Assembly: GCF_029784165.1 (NCBI RefSeq)
Contig: NC_073696.1
Location: 159,236,319-159,300,318, forward strand
Direction: 5' to 3'
From: Wyeomyia smithii
Lineage: Eukaryota > Arthropoda > Insecta > Diptera > Culicidae
DNA: 64,000 nucleotides
Shown here: positions 1 through 11,700 of the stretch, in pieces
How positions within the stretch are numbered: the stretch's first letter is position 1
Layout: each line of letters starts with the position of its first letter
Translations under genes and position numbers: made by a program
The notes under the pieces: model-generated
The model's database searches: none
The model's input: the letters and a program-made list of their open reading frames with translations, nothing else
Told to the model about the DNA's origin: nothing

Positions 1-316
1 AAAATTAAGAAAAATAAAGATTTTTTCTAATTGTTATTTTTTATCAATATTTTGTATGTTTTGGGTTGTTTTTATTACTTCCTTGTCTTTTGTTGTTCAT
101 TTATGACACAAAGTATGTTTTTGATAATAAAATTAGCAAAAAAAAACTACCATTTGGGGGGGGGGGGGTTAATGTAAAGCTACGTAATTATCTGGAGGGG
201 GGTCCTGATTTTGTGACGAAATGCTACAATGGGAGAGGGGAGTGTCAAAAAAACCCTTAAAAAAGCTACTTCATTTATGGATGTTCCCTTACATCGAATA
301 CATTATGTATCATTAG
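1..316. repeat. Non-coding AT-rich flank with a decayed G-run MITE remnant
   Basis: No gene is visible. Around 155-280 there are long G runs, a tacgtaatta-like stretch and an aggggggtcctgatttt segment. These resemble the inner part of the intact G-run MITE at 28440-28693, so this is probably an eroded relative. It lies just outside the left arm of the giant inverted repeat. Confidence 0.35.
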
Positions 317-1463
317 GGTGGTTCATAATATTGTGAGAATATGAAGAATACAACTAGAAAAATTCCTGAAAATATTATATTTGTTATAACATTGTCTTTA
401 GGGTGGCAATGTTGAATTGGAAAAAAATACCATGTAAAATGGTAATATAAAACAAAACAACACTTTGTACATATGTTTCGAAAAACTGCTCTGTGCAAAA
501 TAAAAAAACATTTATTTCAACCGAGACTAAGATTGTGTATCGTGGAAAATGTTGAATACTTATATGTAATTTGCAAAATCATCATAACCTCATCTTCCTA
601 AACCTAAATTTATCCACCTAGCGGTCAGACCCAGCCTTTCTCATTTAAACTTTTATTTGTAAAACTAGATTTACATGAACGGTTCAATCCAATAAATGTA
701 TATTCACTCTTTAGGTTCTAAAGTATTGATGTTGCAATCTATACATATAAAAATGCAGTCTGTCTGATCCTACCGGACCGATCGACGTCAAAATTTGTAT
801 GTAGGGGTTTTTGGTGCCGATAAAGGTTCCTATGATAGTTTGAGACCTCTTCCTCTTCTGGAAGGGAGGGGTCCCATACAAATGAAACATGAATTTCTGC
901 ACAACTCAAGAACAAACCAAGCAAATTAAATCGAATTTGGCATGTGGATGTTTTATGAGGTAACAAATATGTCCATAACAGTTGAACGCCCCTCCCTTTT
1001 CTGGAAAGGAGGGGTTCCATACTAATGAAATACAAATTTCTGCACATCTCGAGAGCTAACCAACTAAAAGAAACCAAATTTGGCAGGTGAATGTTTTTAT
1101 AGGTAACAAATACGTTCCATAATCGACCTCAAGCAACATTTTAGATTGTAAGATGGCAACTTCCGGTTTCTGGAAAACAGCCAAAAATGGCCGATCTCCA
1201 CCCAATATAACAAAATCCGGATCTAGAATGATACACAGGAGCTAAAACCGACCACAGATACCATTTTGAATTCTAAGATGGCGACTTCCGGTATTGGGTG
1301 TTATTCGATCATTTTCGGCTGTTTCCCAGGATGTGCTTCCAAAAGAGAGAGGGGCGACGAACCGTTATAGATATATTTGTTACCTCTAAAAACATTCAAG
1401 TAGAATGACGCTCAGAGGCCAGAAATTATCTTAAATACTATTGTGGAATCTAAGATGGCGGCT
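317..1463 (-). repeat. Left arm of giant inverted repeat, outer part
   Basis: Read on the minus strand, this reproduces in order the modules of 10700-12290. These are the minisatellite (about 1140-1440), the ggagggg-rich blocks with their atggacatatttgttacct motif (about 840-1130), the direct gacagaccg-type segment (about 745-840), the gagaaaggctgggtctgacc module (about 600-650) and the gaaccaccctaatg module (about 317-330). The arm is interrupted at 1463 by a LINE and resumes at 6611. It is shorter than the right arm because some minisatellite units and about 500 bp near 11500-12060 are missing or diverged. Open frames here, such as 739-1077, are repeat-derived and unlikely to be coding. Confidence 0.7.
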
Positions 1464-2928
1464 GATTGCTGCCCTGCAAAGATACGCTCTACAAATAGAG
1501 AAGTACCTTGGTGGAATCAATCTCTACAAAAACTTCGGAAAAAAACTCGGAAACTCTTCAACCGGGCTAAACGAACCCAACAGTGGGTCGAATACAAGCA
1601 ATCCCTCACCGCCTATAATAAAGAAATAAGAAGATCTAAAAGGATTCACTGGAGGCATACATGTGAAAACATTGAAAATACTCCAACAGCCGCCAGTCTG
1701 CAAAAAATCCTTGCGAAAGATCACTCAAATGAGTTGGGTACTCTAAGAAAAGAAGATGGTTCTTGTACTAGCTCTGCTAGAGAAATATTAGAGTTAATGA
1801 TGAAAACACACTTTCCTGGGTCGATCATTAACTCAAGTGAAGACCAAAGTACATCTGTATCAAGTACTGGAAATCTTATAACCAGGACAGAAATTCACGA
1901 AACAGTGAATACGATGACTGGGCTAGTAAGAACTAGGGATGATGCAATTACTTTGGCCAACCAAATTTTTACCGAAAGTAGAGTTGAATGGGCAATAGAC
2001 TCCTTTGAACCCTTCAAGTCACCTGGTAGAGACGGAATCTATCCGGTACTACTACAGAAAGGTAAAACAGTTCTGATGCCCATTCTAACACAACTCTTTC
2101 AATCCAGCTTAATTCTAGGCTATATTCCGGAAGCGTGGCGACAAGTACGGGTTATTTTTATCCCTAAGGCCAACAAAAGGAACAAATCTCTGCCAAAATC
2201 CTTTAGGCCAATTAGCTTATCGTCAGTCGTTCTCAAAACAATGGAAAAAATAATCGGTGAGCACATCAAATCATCATATTTTTCTAAAACTCCTATTAGT
2301 AAATATCAATTTGCTTACCAGGAGGGGAAATCGTCGGTAACTGCACTCCATACTATAGTTACAAAACTAGAAAAATCTTCTGCTGCAAAAGAAATTTCCC
2401 TTACGGCGTTCCTTGATATTGAAGGGGCATTTGATAACTCGTCTCATGACTCAATGGCTGCTGCAATGGAGAAACGTGGTTTTGACAATTGCATTATTCA
2501 TTGGATAAGCGAGATGTTATCAAAAAGAGAAATAGCAGCAAGCCTTGGTAGCTTTATATAAGTGTAACAGCTATAAAAGGGTGCCCACAAGGAGGGGTGA
2601 TATCTCCTCTGCTGTGGTCATTAATAGTTGATGATCTTCTAAAAAAATTGATGGAAGAAGGCTTTGAAGTAGTTGGATTTGCTAATGATATTGTCATTAT
2701 TGTTCGTGGCAAGTATGATGATATCATCACAGACCGAATGCAAACTGCCTTAAACATTATTTCCTCGTGGTGCGATAGGGAAAGCTTAAATGTAAATCCT
2801 TGAAAAACCACTATCGTCCCATTTACACGTAGAAAAAAGACTAGGCTTAATGATATTATGCTAAAAGGTGAGCTTCTTAAACTCTCAGATAACGTCAAAT
2901 ACCTTGGAGTAACTCTTGACAAAAAAGA
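1464..2928 (+). pseudogene. LOA-type LINE ORF2: linker and reverse transcriptase (broken)
   Basis: The frame opens with a basic pre-RT linker (PWWNQSLQKLRKK region) and runs through RT motifs: FKSPGRDGIYP, a FIPKANK-like block, FRPISLSSVVLKTMEKII, and the FLDIEGAFD motif carrying the first catalytic Asp. Near 2558 a 2-bp insertion shifts the frame. The second frame (2560-2803) carries GCPQGGVISPLLW and the active-site box, which reads GFANDIVIIV where F/Y-A-D-D is expected. One catalytic Asp is therefore Asn. A TGA at 2802 follows, then an in-frame stretch ending YLGVTLDKK just before the nested insertion. Frameshift, stop, active-site change and insertion all say it is dead. In intact relatives the product would copy the element's RNA at a nicked target. 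Confidence 0.85.
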
Positions 2929-5106
2929 AACTATGACAGATAATTGAGTTGGATGAATTTCCCATACAAGGTTATCATGTTAGCTTCCTCGTAAAAAATC
3001 ACAGGAGGGTTGTGTGCAAAGCCACGACCGCAAGGTTGAAGTAGAATACTTTTACACAGCTCTACTTACGGCTGTAAATTAACCTACGGCCGGCGTATCG
3101 GTTCGCGCCGCTTATCGCGTTTAGCCTGGCAGAGGCCTAATGCGCACTGCCAACACAATAGAAAGGTGTTTTCACATTGAAAATTAGACACGGCTTTACT
3201 GGAGTAAGTGTTGGCAAATGCATCTACCGCTAATACCGCCGCTATCGTACGAAAAATGACGCGCGTCTAAGAACACCCGAACTGTTTCGCCGTGCCGCTT
3301 CCATTTACTTCCTTATTACATCGGCCTTAGGGAAGTACCGGCTGCACCTACCGCTGAGGCTGTTACCATACTGCTACTGGCACCCAAAGCTACTAACTCT
3401 TCAAATTAAGTGTTTTATTTGTCCTCAAAAGAACAATTGTTCAATTCCATATCGGATATGATGCAATCGCATCTCTGTAATATTACCGACAGTAATATTC
3501 TTCTAAACAAAATGATCCTACTTTTCCATTAGAGGAAGTGCCGGCTGATGTACCGCAAAAATCTCGTCCGATCGCTCGCGTTGGCGTTCAGCCTGGCAGA
3601 GGCCTGAGACGTGGTGACCAACCACAGGGCAAGTGATTTGTTTAATTTGAAGGCAGCCACAGGCGCGACCGCTGCTATGGTCTGTTACTGCTGAGTGCCG
3701 ATATCTGCTGTTACTGCTGTCAACGTTGTGGACGGTCCATCCAGTTCACCTTCCGACTAATGAATGTAGCTAGTTTTACCAGAAACACTCTTTTATAACC
3801 GGAGGGTGCTACGTAATAGGCCACGCCTTTCAGTTCAGGTTTACCGTTTCCTTATGTTCTTTAGACGAATTATTCCAAAATTCGCATTTGATTTTTGTAT
3901 CCACCGAATAAACACCGATGGTGCTCTCACACACGCAACGGTTTTAACCCGTATCTTATTGCGGTTTGTAACTTCAAGCGATTTCGTTTGCTCGCTGTTG
4001 CGTGTTGCATCATGTTGCAACTTGGCAGCTGGGAGACGACGAAATTCTGTTTATGCTGATTGGTTGAATCGACTTCATATTAGCTCTGCATAGTCGAGCT
4101 AACTGCTTTTGTGAATGCGTTCTAACAGGGCAGTTTATTATTCAATGTCGGTTATGCTGATCGCAGCCTTTGCGCTGCCCCTACAGTGGGGTGGTTTACT
4201 AAATAAAGTGAAAATTAGACAACTACAACAGAATTTGATTGCATCCCGCACAGAATGTCTGCTTGTGTTGATGCCAGAAAATTATTAACCTTCAATTATC
4301 TTTTTATTTGCCTTGAAAAAAGCATTTTGCGGTTCAAAATCGGTTGCTGATTTCAACTTTTGAGCTGTCCTAACATTGGGGGAATTAAGATACACGGACA
4401 ACATGCACTGTGGAAGCTATTTCACATTCAGTAAATTCGACGGGTGCGACAGATTTAAATTGCTAGGATGCAACACAGAATGCTTGCTTGCGTTGACAAA
4501 AATTATTAACTTTTAATGAATTGTTTATTTGCCTTAAAAAAGGCATTTTGAATTCCAAAATTGGATTTCCTGATGGCAATCTTCATGCTGCCCCAACACG
4601 GGGGGAATAATAGCTGTCTGGTGGCACACGTTGAGAAAAACCGCGCTGCTCCTGAGACGTGGTGACCAACCACAGGGCTAGTGCTGCTGCTAAGGAAGGA
4701 CGACTGCTGTTGTCGCTGTCTAGAACTATTGTGAGCGGCTCCGGCTGAAACAGGCTCTTATATAGGCCAAATAGCATGTTTTCAATTGCAAGGTATATGA
4801 TCCTGTCGACCGTGCTTGGGAAGCAAGCATATAACGACCAATCAGAGGTCGAATTTTTCGTTTTGACAAGGCTTGACTGTTTTCAATAGTACAATAGTGT
4901 GAATAATAAAATTACAATTTTCTTATTTTGGGAAGAATCTTAGAAGATTTTCCAATCTTTTGCTGCAAGAACGAAGTAAATCCATCGAATACTAACCGAT
5001 TTATTAGCATATGAAATTGGACATATTTTTCAATTTTTTTCGGTTTTAGATTTTCATTTCACATCCCTATGTAGCCGAACTTCCTGAGAGAAGTATTCTA
5101 CTTCAA
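2929..5106. mobile_element. 2.2-kb non-autonomous element with 16-bp inverted ends, inserted in LINE RT
   Basis: It interrupts the LINE between the codons for LGVTLDKK (up to about 2928) and LTWNTHLEQAIKK (from 5107). A perfect 16-bp inverted repeat, ttgaagtagaatactt, lies at 3036-3051 and 5091-5106. The left side has an extra ~105-bp extension (2930-3035) ending in ccacgaccgcaagg. The interior has CTG/CCG-rich repeats: gacgtggtgaccaaccacag near 3609 and 4656, and two related ~110-bp blocks near 4234-4345 and 4440-4565. A TATA-like cttatataggcc (about 4756) and ccaatcag (about 4838) are present. No transposase is visible. The open frames at 3806-4093 and 4583-4777 show no recognisable domain. 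The superfamily is not assigned. Confidence 0.65.
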
Positions 5107-6526
5107 AACTTAACTGGAATACACATCTAGAGCAGGCAATAAAAAAGCTACAAATACTCTATGGATATGTAATAAAACTTTTGGTAAACAATGGGGACTC
5201 AAACCGAAAATGATCCATTGGATATATTCGGCTATAGTGAGACCCAGAATTACCTATGCTTCACTAGTCTGGTGGACAAAAACAAGGGAGAAAGGTGCTC
5301 AAGATAAGTTGGAAAAACTTCAACGGCTAGCCACTCTCTCAATAACGGGTGCAATGAGAAGCACACCCACCAAGGCATGTGAAGCTCTACAGTTTATGCT
5401 TCCACTGCATCAATTCATACAATAAGAAGCCGAAAAGAGTGCCTTACGGATCAAAAGATCATTAAGGCTCTTTGAGGGTGATTTAACGAGTCATCTAGGT
5501 ATTCTAAAAACTATTCGTATCAATCCCCTAGTGATAAACAATGAAGACCGGATGGAGAAAAGATACAATTTTAAAAGACGATTTCGAATGTTTGAACCTG
5601 AGCGTGATGTTTGGGAACGCGGTGGTCCTGATCTCCGCCCAGGATCAATCATTTTCTACACAGATTGTTCAAAAATGAACAATCGAGTGGGAGCAGGAGT
5701 AACTGGCCCAGGAATAGACCTGTCAGTTCCAATGGGCCAATGGCCAACTGTCTTCCAAGCTGAAGTCCAAGCAATACTAGAATGTTCTGAAATATGCCTA
5801 CGCAGGAAATACAGACACTCAAACATTTGCATGATGTCCGACAGTCAAGCAGCGTTGAAGGCTTTGAAGTCTGCGACATGCACATCAAAACTAGTTTGGG
5901 AGTGTGTTCAATCACTCCAAACACTGGGTTGTAATAATCAAGTAGACTTATACTGGGTTCCTGGTCACTGTGGAATAGATGGGAACGAAAGAGCCGATGA
6001 ATTGGCAAGACTTGGATCGTCTCATCAGTTCATAGGACCAGAACCCTTCTGTGGTCTATCCGCTTGTTCCCTTAGAATGGAACTAAAAGCATGGGAAACT
6101 CTGAAAGTGGAATCCAACTGGACAAACACCTTCATCGGTAGGCAGTCGAAACGGTTCATCACTCCGAACGTTTCTATGACTCGTAAAATACTGGATCTTT
6201 CAAAAAAAGATCTAAGCACGTATACTGGTTTAATTACAGGGCATTGTCCGAGCCGTTATCATTTGAAGGTTATGAAAAAACTTCAAGATGATACATGTCG
6301 AGTATGTGGCATGGAAAAAGAAGACTCGGAACATCTGTTATGCCGATGTCCGGCAATTTTTATCAAAAGATATAAGTTCTTCGAGAGAGGTCTTCTGGAA
6401 CCCTCTGAAATCTGGAGAACAAATCCCAGTACGGTTGTGCGCTTCATACGAAGTATAATACCGGACTGGACTAATGCTATTGGCCAGACTATAACGACCA
6501 CTTCCAATAGTGATACGTTATCCTGA
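5107..6526 (+). pseudogene. LOA-type LINE ORF2: thumb region, RNase H and C-terminal zinc motif
   Basis: This continues the ORF2 split by the nested element. The segment 5107-5422 (LTWNTHL..., then KPKMIHWIYSAIVRPRITY and SLVWW) is the typical post-RT region. One in-frame TAA sits at 5423-5425, after which the same frame runs to 6526. RNase H is at about 5640-6010: FYTDCSK, FQAEVQAILE, MMSDSQAAL and WVPGHCGIDGNERADELA supply the D-E-D-H-D residues. A CRVCGMEKEDSEHLLCRCP zinc motif follows near 6297-6352. The RNase H residues all look intact, unlike the RT box. In live relatives it removes RNA from the RNA/DNA hybrid during integration. Confidence 0.85.
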
Positions 6527-6610
6527 CTAAGCAAAATTAAAAAGGGGGAATATGTCACAAAATATCAAAAAATTGGTCGCAGTGACGAAAATACCCAACA
6601 CGAAAAAAAA

Positions 6611-8291
6611 AAGATGGCGGCTACCGGTTTGTGGAAAATAGCCTAAAATAACCAAATACCATCCAATATGAGTATCTCTGGAACCAGAATGATGCAATGA
6701 CCTAACAATTGACCTCAGGCACCATTTTGAATTGATAAATGGCAACTTCTAGGAAACAGTCGCAAATGACCGAATAATACTCAATATGGATATTTCCGTA
6801 ATCGAGATGATGCATAGAAACCAAACATTGACCCTGGACACCAAAATAACTAAATTCCTCCCAATATGGGTATTTCCGGTGTCAGATTGATGCCAGAAAA
6901 TCTGCTGAAAATGACCGAATACCATCCAATATGAATATATTCAGAATAAGGAAGCCAAAAGTCGAGGATGTTGTTATTTCAATAAAACCAATCATTTTAA
7001 ACGATTTGTTATCTGACTTTGATCATATCCTATGGCCGATTCGTCGTGCATTTTCAGACTTTGAACACATCGCAAGGTATCAATGAATTTGGAACGTTCG
7101 AATAGTACGATACCACATTTAAATTATGTTGAGGCCACATATATCGATCAAAGCAGGTATAGTTTCAAATAGTCTTTGATTTTTTCTCTTTCCATAACTT
7201 TTGAGCCACATATAAAATTGTTATGAAGTTTGTTATTTGTAAGTTCGAGAGATGACTCGTTCGTATGACACTAGTTATGTTCAAATAAGTCATGTAATCT
7301 TTGAGATAATAGACTTTTTGTATTTTATTAACAATTTAATGCATAACGGTTGCTTAAGTTCGATTATAATCAAATGAAATCGGAACGAATAGGGCAGCCA
7401 AACTTTGAAACCACGTGTCCAATTATAGTTCATCAGTTAAACCTTAACTAGCTCGCTCATCTGATAATAATATTGATCAAATCGGTTGTGTAGTTTCTGA
7501 GATAATGAAGTTTCGTAATTTTCACATTTCGATACATTACAGACGAAGTTATAGTTCGATTACAGTAAAATTTAGTGGGGTGTCATAAGGCAGCTAGACC
7601 TTTTATTTGACACTAATTTTGGGGAAATCGGGTCAGCCATCTCTGAGAAAAGTGAGTAAGTCCAAGTAGTCTTTGGAATATGTTCCTTTTCATAGCTGGA
7701 TTTCACATTTTTAAACATAACAGGCAAAGTAATAGTCCGATTGCAAAACAAATCAATAGGGTCTCATGGGGCAACTAGACCTTCCATTTGACACTGATTT
7801 TAAGAATATCGGTCCAGTCATCTCTGAGAAATATAAGTGAGATTAAACAGTCTCCAGAACACGTTTCTTTTCATAACTTTTGAACCACAAGTTCAATCTT
7901 TATGAAATTCAAAAGTAAAGGGTTTTTTAGGCAGCCCGTTCATTTGAAATCAATTTTGTTCAAATCGGTTGTGTAGTTTCTGAGATAATGATGTTTCATG
8001 ATTTTTATATTTTGATACATAACCTCTAAACTGAAAATCCGATTACAATAAAATTGAATAGGGTCTTATGGGACAACAAGACTTTTCATTTGCAATTAAT
8101 TTCATGAAAATTGGTCTAGCCATCTCTGAGAAAAGTGAGTGAGAATAAAAATCTGCACATACACACACACACACACATACAGAAAATGCTCAGCTCGTCG
8201 AGCTGAGTAGAGTGATATATGCCATTCGGCCTTTTGGAGCACTTTTATACTTTCGGTTTTGCAAGTGATTGCTATACCTTTCTAGGAGAAA
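6611..8291 (-). repeat. Left arm of giant inverted repeat, inner part
   Basis: Read on the minus strand this matches 8758-10330. Shared modules include the minisatellite (6611-6960), tcctcgacttttg at the inner edge of the minisatellite, the acgacgaatcggcc block, several diverged ~200-bp blocks with catctctgagaaa-type motifs (7600-8140), a short CA microsatellite (8160-8178), and the inner end cctttctagg/gagaaag at 8275-8291. No coding potential is seen. Confidence 0.75.
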
Positions 8292-8757
8292 GTCAAAAAA
8301 TATTAATATTATAAATTGTTAATTTAATATATTAATATTGAAAAATAATAATTATTAATATTAAGATATATTCCATATATTAATATTGAGAAATATTAAT
8401 TTAAAAAAGCTCATTTTTTCAAATTTAATTTTTTTTATAAAAACTACAAATAATAACCTCAGCAATGAAGCCGGGGAGATCATAGAGAACAAGTTTTTTA
8501 ATTTTAAATTTTTTATGGAAGGACAAAATTATTATCTAAAACTTTGTCAAAGACACTATGCCAATCAAACAAACCGTTTTGACTGTAGAAATATTCTTAA
8601 TTTCCCATATAGTGCTCTATTGGAAATTAAAAATATTTCTACAGCCAAAACGGCTTGTTTGATCGACATAATGTTTTTGGCGAAGTTGTAGATAATAATT
8701 TTTTTCTACCAAAAAAATATGCTCCTTGAAAAAATATAAAAAAAATTTTTTTTTGCC
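8292..8757. repeat. Apex of giant inverted repeat: AT-rich spacer and 40-bp-stem hairpin
   Basis: The region has two parts. Positions 8294-8400 are almost pure A/T with several copies of attaatatt. Positions 8566-8605 and 8622-8661 form a hairpin of two 40-nt arms (caaacaaaccgttttgactg... against its complement) that pair with about three mismatches around a 16-nt loop. Weaker pairing extends outward to roughly 8518-8710. The hairpin core also resembles the cgatcaaacgaaccgttttg segment of tandem copy 2 (about 14908-14927). Confidence 0.7.
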
Positions 8758-11700
8758 TTTCTCCTAGAAAGGTATAGCAATCACTTGCAAAACCGAAAGT
8801 ATAAAAGTGCTCCAAAGGGCCGAATGGCATAAATCACTCGACTCAGCTCGATGAGCTGAGTATTTTCTGTATGTGTGTGTGTATATGTGTGTGTATGTGC
8901 AGAATTTTATTCTCACTCACTTTTCTTAGAGATGGCTGGACCGATTTCCATGAAATTAACTGCAAATGAAAGGGCTTGTTGTCCCATAAGACCCTATTCA
9001 ATTTTATTGTAATCGGATTTTCAGTTTAGAGGTTATGTATCAAAATTTAAAAATCACGAAACATTGTTATCTCGGAAGCTACGCAACCGATTTGAACAAA
9101 ATTGGTTATATATAAACTGGCTACCTTGAAAACCCTTAACTTTTTAATTTCATAAAGATTGAACATGTGGTTAAAAATTTATTTACAGAAACGTGCTGGA
9201 GACTGTTTAATCTCACTCATGTTTCTCAGAGATGGCTGGACTGATTTTCATAAAATCAATGTCAAATGGATGGTCTAATTGCCCCATAAGACCCTATTGA
9301 TTTGTTTTGCAACCGGACTATTACTTTGCCTCTTATGTTTAAAAATGTGAAATCCAGCTATGAAAAGGAGCATAATTTGAAGACTACTTGAACTCACTCA
9401 CTTTTCTCAAAGATGGCTGAATCGATATCCACAAAATTAGTGTCAATTAATAAGTCTAGCTGCCTCATAACACCCTATTGAATTTTACTGTAAATTCGTC
9501 TGTAATGTACCGAAATGTGAAAGTCACGAAACTTCATTATCTCAGAAACTACACAACCGATTTGATCAATATTATTATCAGATGAGCGAGCTAGTTAAAG
9601 GTTAACTGATGAATTATGATTGAACACGTAGTTTCAAAGTTTGGCTGCCCTATACGTTCCGATTTCATTTGATTATAATCGAACTTAAGCCACCGTTATG
9701 TATTGAACTGTTAATTTAACAGTGAAAATCTATTATTTCAAAGATTACATGACTTATTGGAACTTAACTAGTGCTATACGAACGAGTCATCTCTCGAACT
9801 TACGAATAACAAACTTCATAACAATTTGATATGCGGCTATTTGATCGTTATAAATTCATTGATCGCCTGCGATGTGTTTAATGTGTGCAAATGCACGACG
9901 AATCGGCCAAAGGATATGATCAAAGTCAAATAACAAATCATTCGAAATGATTGGTTTTATCGTAATGACAACATCCTCGACTTTTGCCTTCTGTACATCG
10001 CCTTAATTCTGAATATATTCATATTGGGTGGTATTCGGTCATTTTCAGCAGATTTTCTGGCATCAAGCTGAAACCGGAAATACCCATATTGGTAGGTATT
10101 TAGTTATTTTGGTTGTTTTCCAGAAACTAAAAGAGGTCGTCTTTAAATTCAAAATGGTGTCCAGGGTCAATGTTTGGTTTCTATGCATCATCTCGATTAC
10201 GGAAATATCCATATTGAGTATTATTCGGTCATTTGCGACTGTTTCCTAGAAGTTGCCATTTATCAATTCAAAATGGTGCCTGACGTCAATTGTTAGCTCA
10301 TTGCATCATTCTGGTTCCAGAGATACTCATATTGGATAGTATTTGGTTATTTCAGACTGTTTTTCATAAACCGCAAGTCGCCGTTTTTTATTTCAAAATG
10401 GTATTTAAGATAATTTCAAGCATCTGAGCGTCATTCTGGTTGAAGAAACACCCATATTGGGTGTTATTCGATCATTTTTGGCTGTTTCCCAAGAACCGGA
10501 AGTCGCCAACCTAGAATCCAAAATGGGGTCTGTGGTCGATTTCGGCTTTTGTAGATCCGGAAATACTCATGTTAGACGGAAATCGACCATTTTTGGCTGT
10601 TTTCCAGGAACCAAAGTTGCCATCCTACAATTCATAATGGTGTCTTAGGTCAATTTTTAGCTTCTTGCAACATTCTGGCTCTGGAGATACTCATATAGTA
10701 TTTGTATTTGGTCATTTTCAGCTGTTGTTCATAAAACCGGAAGTCGCCATCTTAGAATTCAAAATGGTATCTGTGGTTGATTTGAGCTCCTGTGTATCAT
10801 TCTAGGCTGTTTTCCAGAAACCGGATGTTGCCATCTTACAATCCAAAATGTTGCCTGAGGTCGATTATGGAACATGTTTGTTATCACTAAAAACATTCAC
10901 CTACTAAATATGGTTCCATTTAGTTGATTAGTTCGCGAGATGTGCAGAAATTTGTGCAGAAACATGTGCTTCCAGAAGAGGGAGGGGCGTCGAACCATTA
11001 TGGACATATTTGTTACCTCTAAAACATGCACATATCAAATTTGGTTGTATTTTCATGATTGGTTCTTGAGCTGTGCGAAATTTGTGTTTCATTTGTGTGT
11101 TCCTTTCATAAAAGGGAGGGGCGTACAACTAATATGGACATATTTGTTTTCCCTTAAAACATCCACATGCCAAATTCGGTTTCACTGGCTTGCACTTGCT
11201 CCCTTCCAGAAGAGAGAGGGGTCTCAAACTATCATAGGAACCCTTATCGGCACCAAAAGCCCCTACAAACAAATTTTCACGTCGATCGGTTCGGTAGTTT
11301 TTGAGTCTATATGGATCAGGCAGACAGCCAGACAGACCGGACTGCATTTTTATATGTATAGATTACAACATCAATTTTTTAGAACCTAAAGAGTGAACAT
11401 ACATTGGATTGAAGCGTTCATGTAAATCTATTTTTACAAATAATAAGTTTGAATGAGAAAGGCTGGGTCTGACCGCTAGGTGGATTAATTTAGGTCTTTC
11501 AAAAAATTATGACTTTCAAAATCAGATTTAAAAAAAAACTTTTTTTTTATAATTATTTTTAATTTTCTTTTAACTTGTTTTTTATATGAATTTTTTTTTA
11601 AATTTTAGATGTACATTTTTTTTGGAATTACAGAGTTATTAAAAATATTTGTAATCATCAATACCATTCAAAAATTGCAATTTTCAATAGCTTCTCAAAA

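Larger units (their letters stand above)
1464..6610 (+). mobile_element. LOA/Lian-type non-LTR retrotransposon, 5'-truncated, with nested insertion
   Basis: The boundaries are set by a 12-bp target duplication, aagatggcggct, at 1452-1463 and 6611-6622. Removing the element restores an unbroken minisatellite unit. The 3' end is A-rich (cgaaaaaaaa). The content is the RT domain, the thumb region, RNase H, and a C-terminal cysteine/histidine motif of CxxC(8)HxxxC type. RNase H with a fully linked RT is typical of the LOA and I groups of LINEs. The 5' part (ORF1 and endonuclease) is absent, as expected for 5' truncation during target-primed reverse transcription. A 2.2-kb DNA element (2929-5106) splits the RT. 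Confidence 0.85.

Noticed and set aside
3806..4093. 95-codon frame inside the 2.2-kb element as a gene
   Set aside because: No domain, an ATG in repetitive sequence and no relation to transposases. Most likely chance, as is 4583-4777.
4648..4860. TATA-like and CCAAT-like words in the 2.2-kb element as a histone-type promoter
   Set aside because: No downstream coding sequence is present and the words are short. Noted only as composition of the element.
10021..10860. Regularly spaced repeats resembling a CRISPR array
   Set aside because: The units are ~120 bp, diverged throughout, have no constant-repeat/variable-spacer pattern and recur in inverted and dispersed copies. This is a eukaryotic minisatellite.
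11129..11389. Recurrent ~100-150-codon frames containing KREG/CAKFVFHLCV-type peptides in each tandem copy
   Set aside because: They recur only because the DNA repeats, are open in both strands, and end at different points in each copy.
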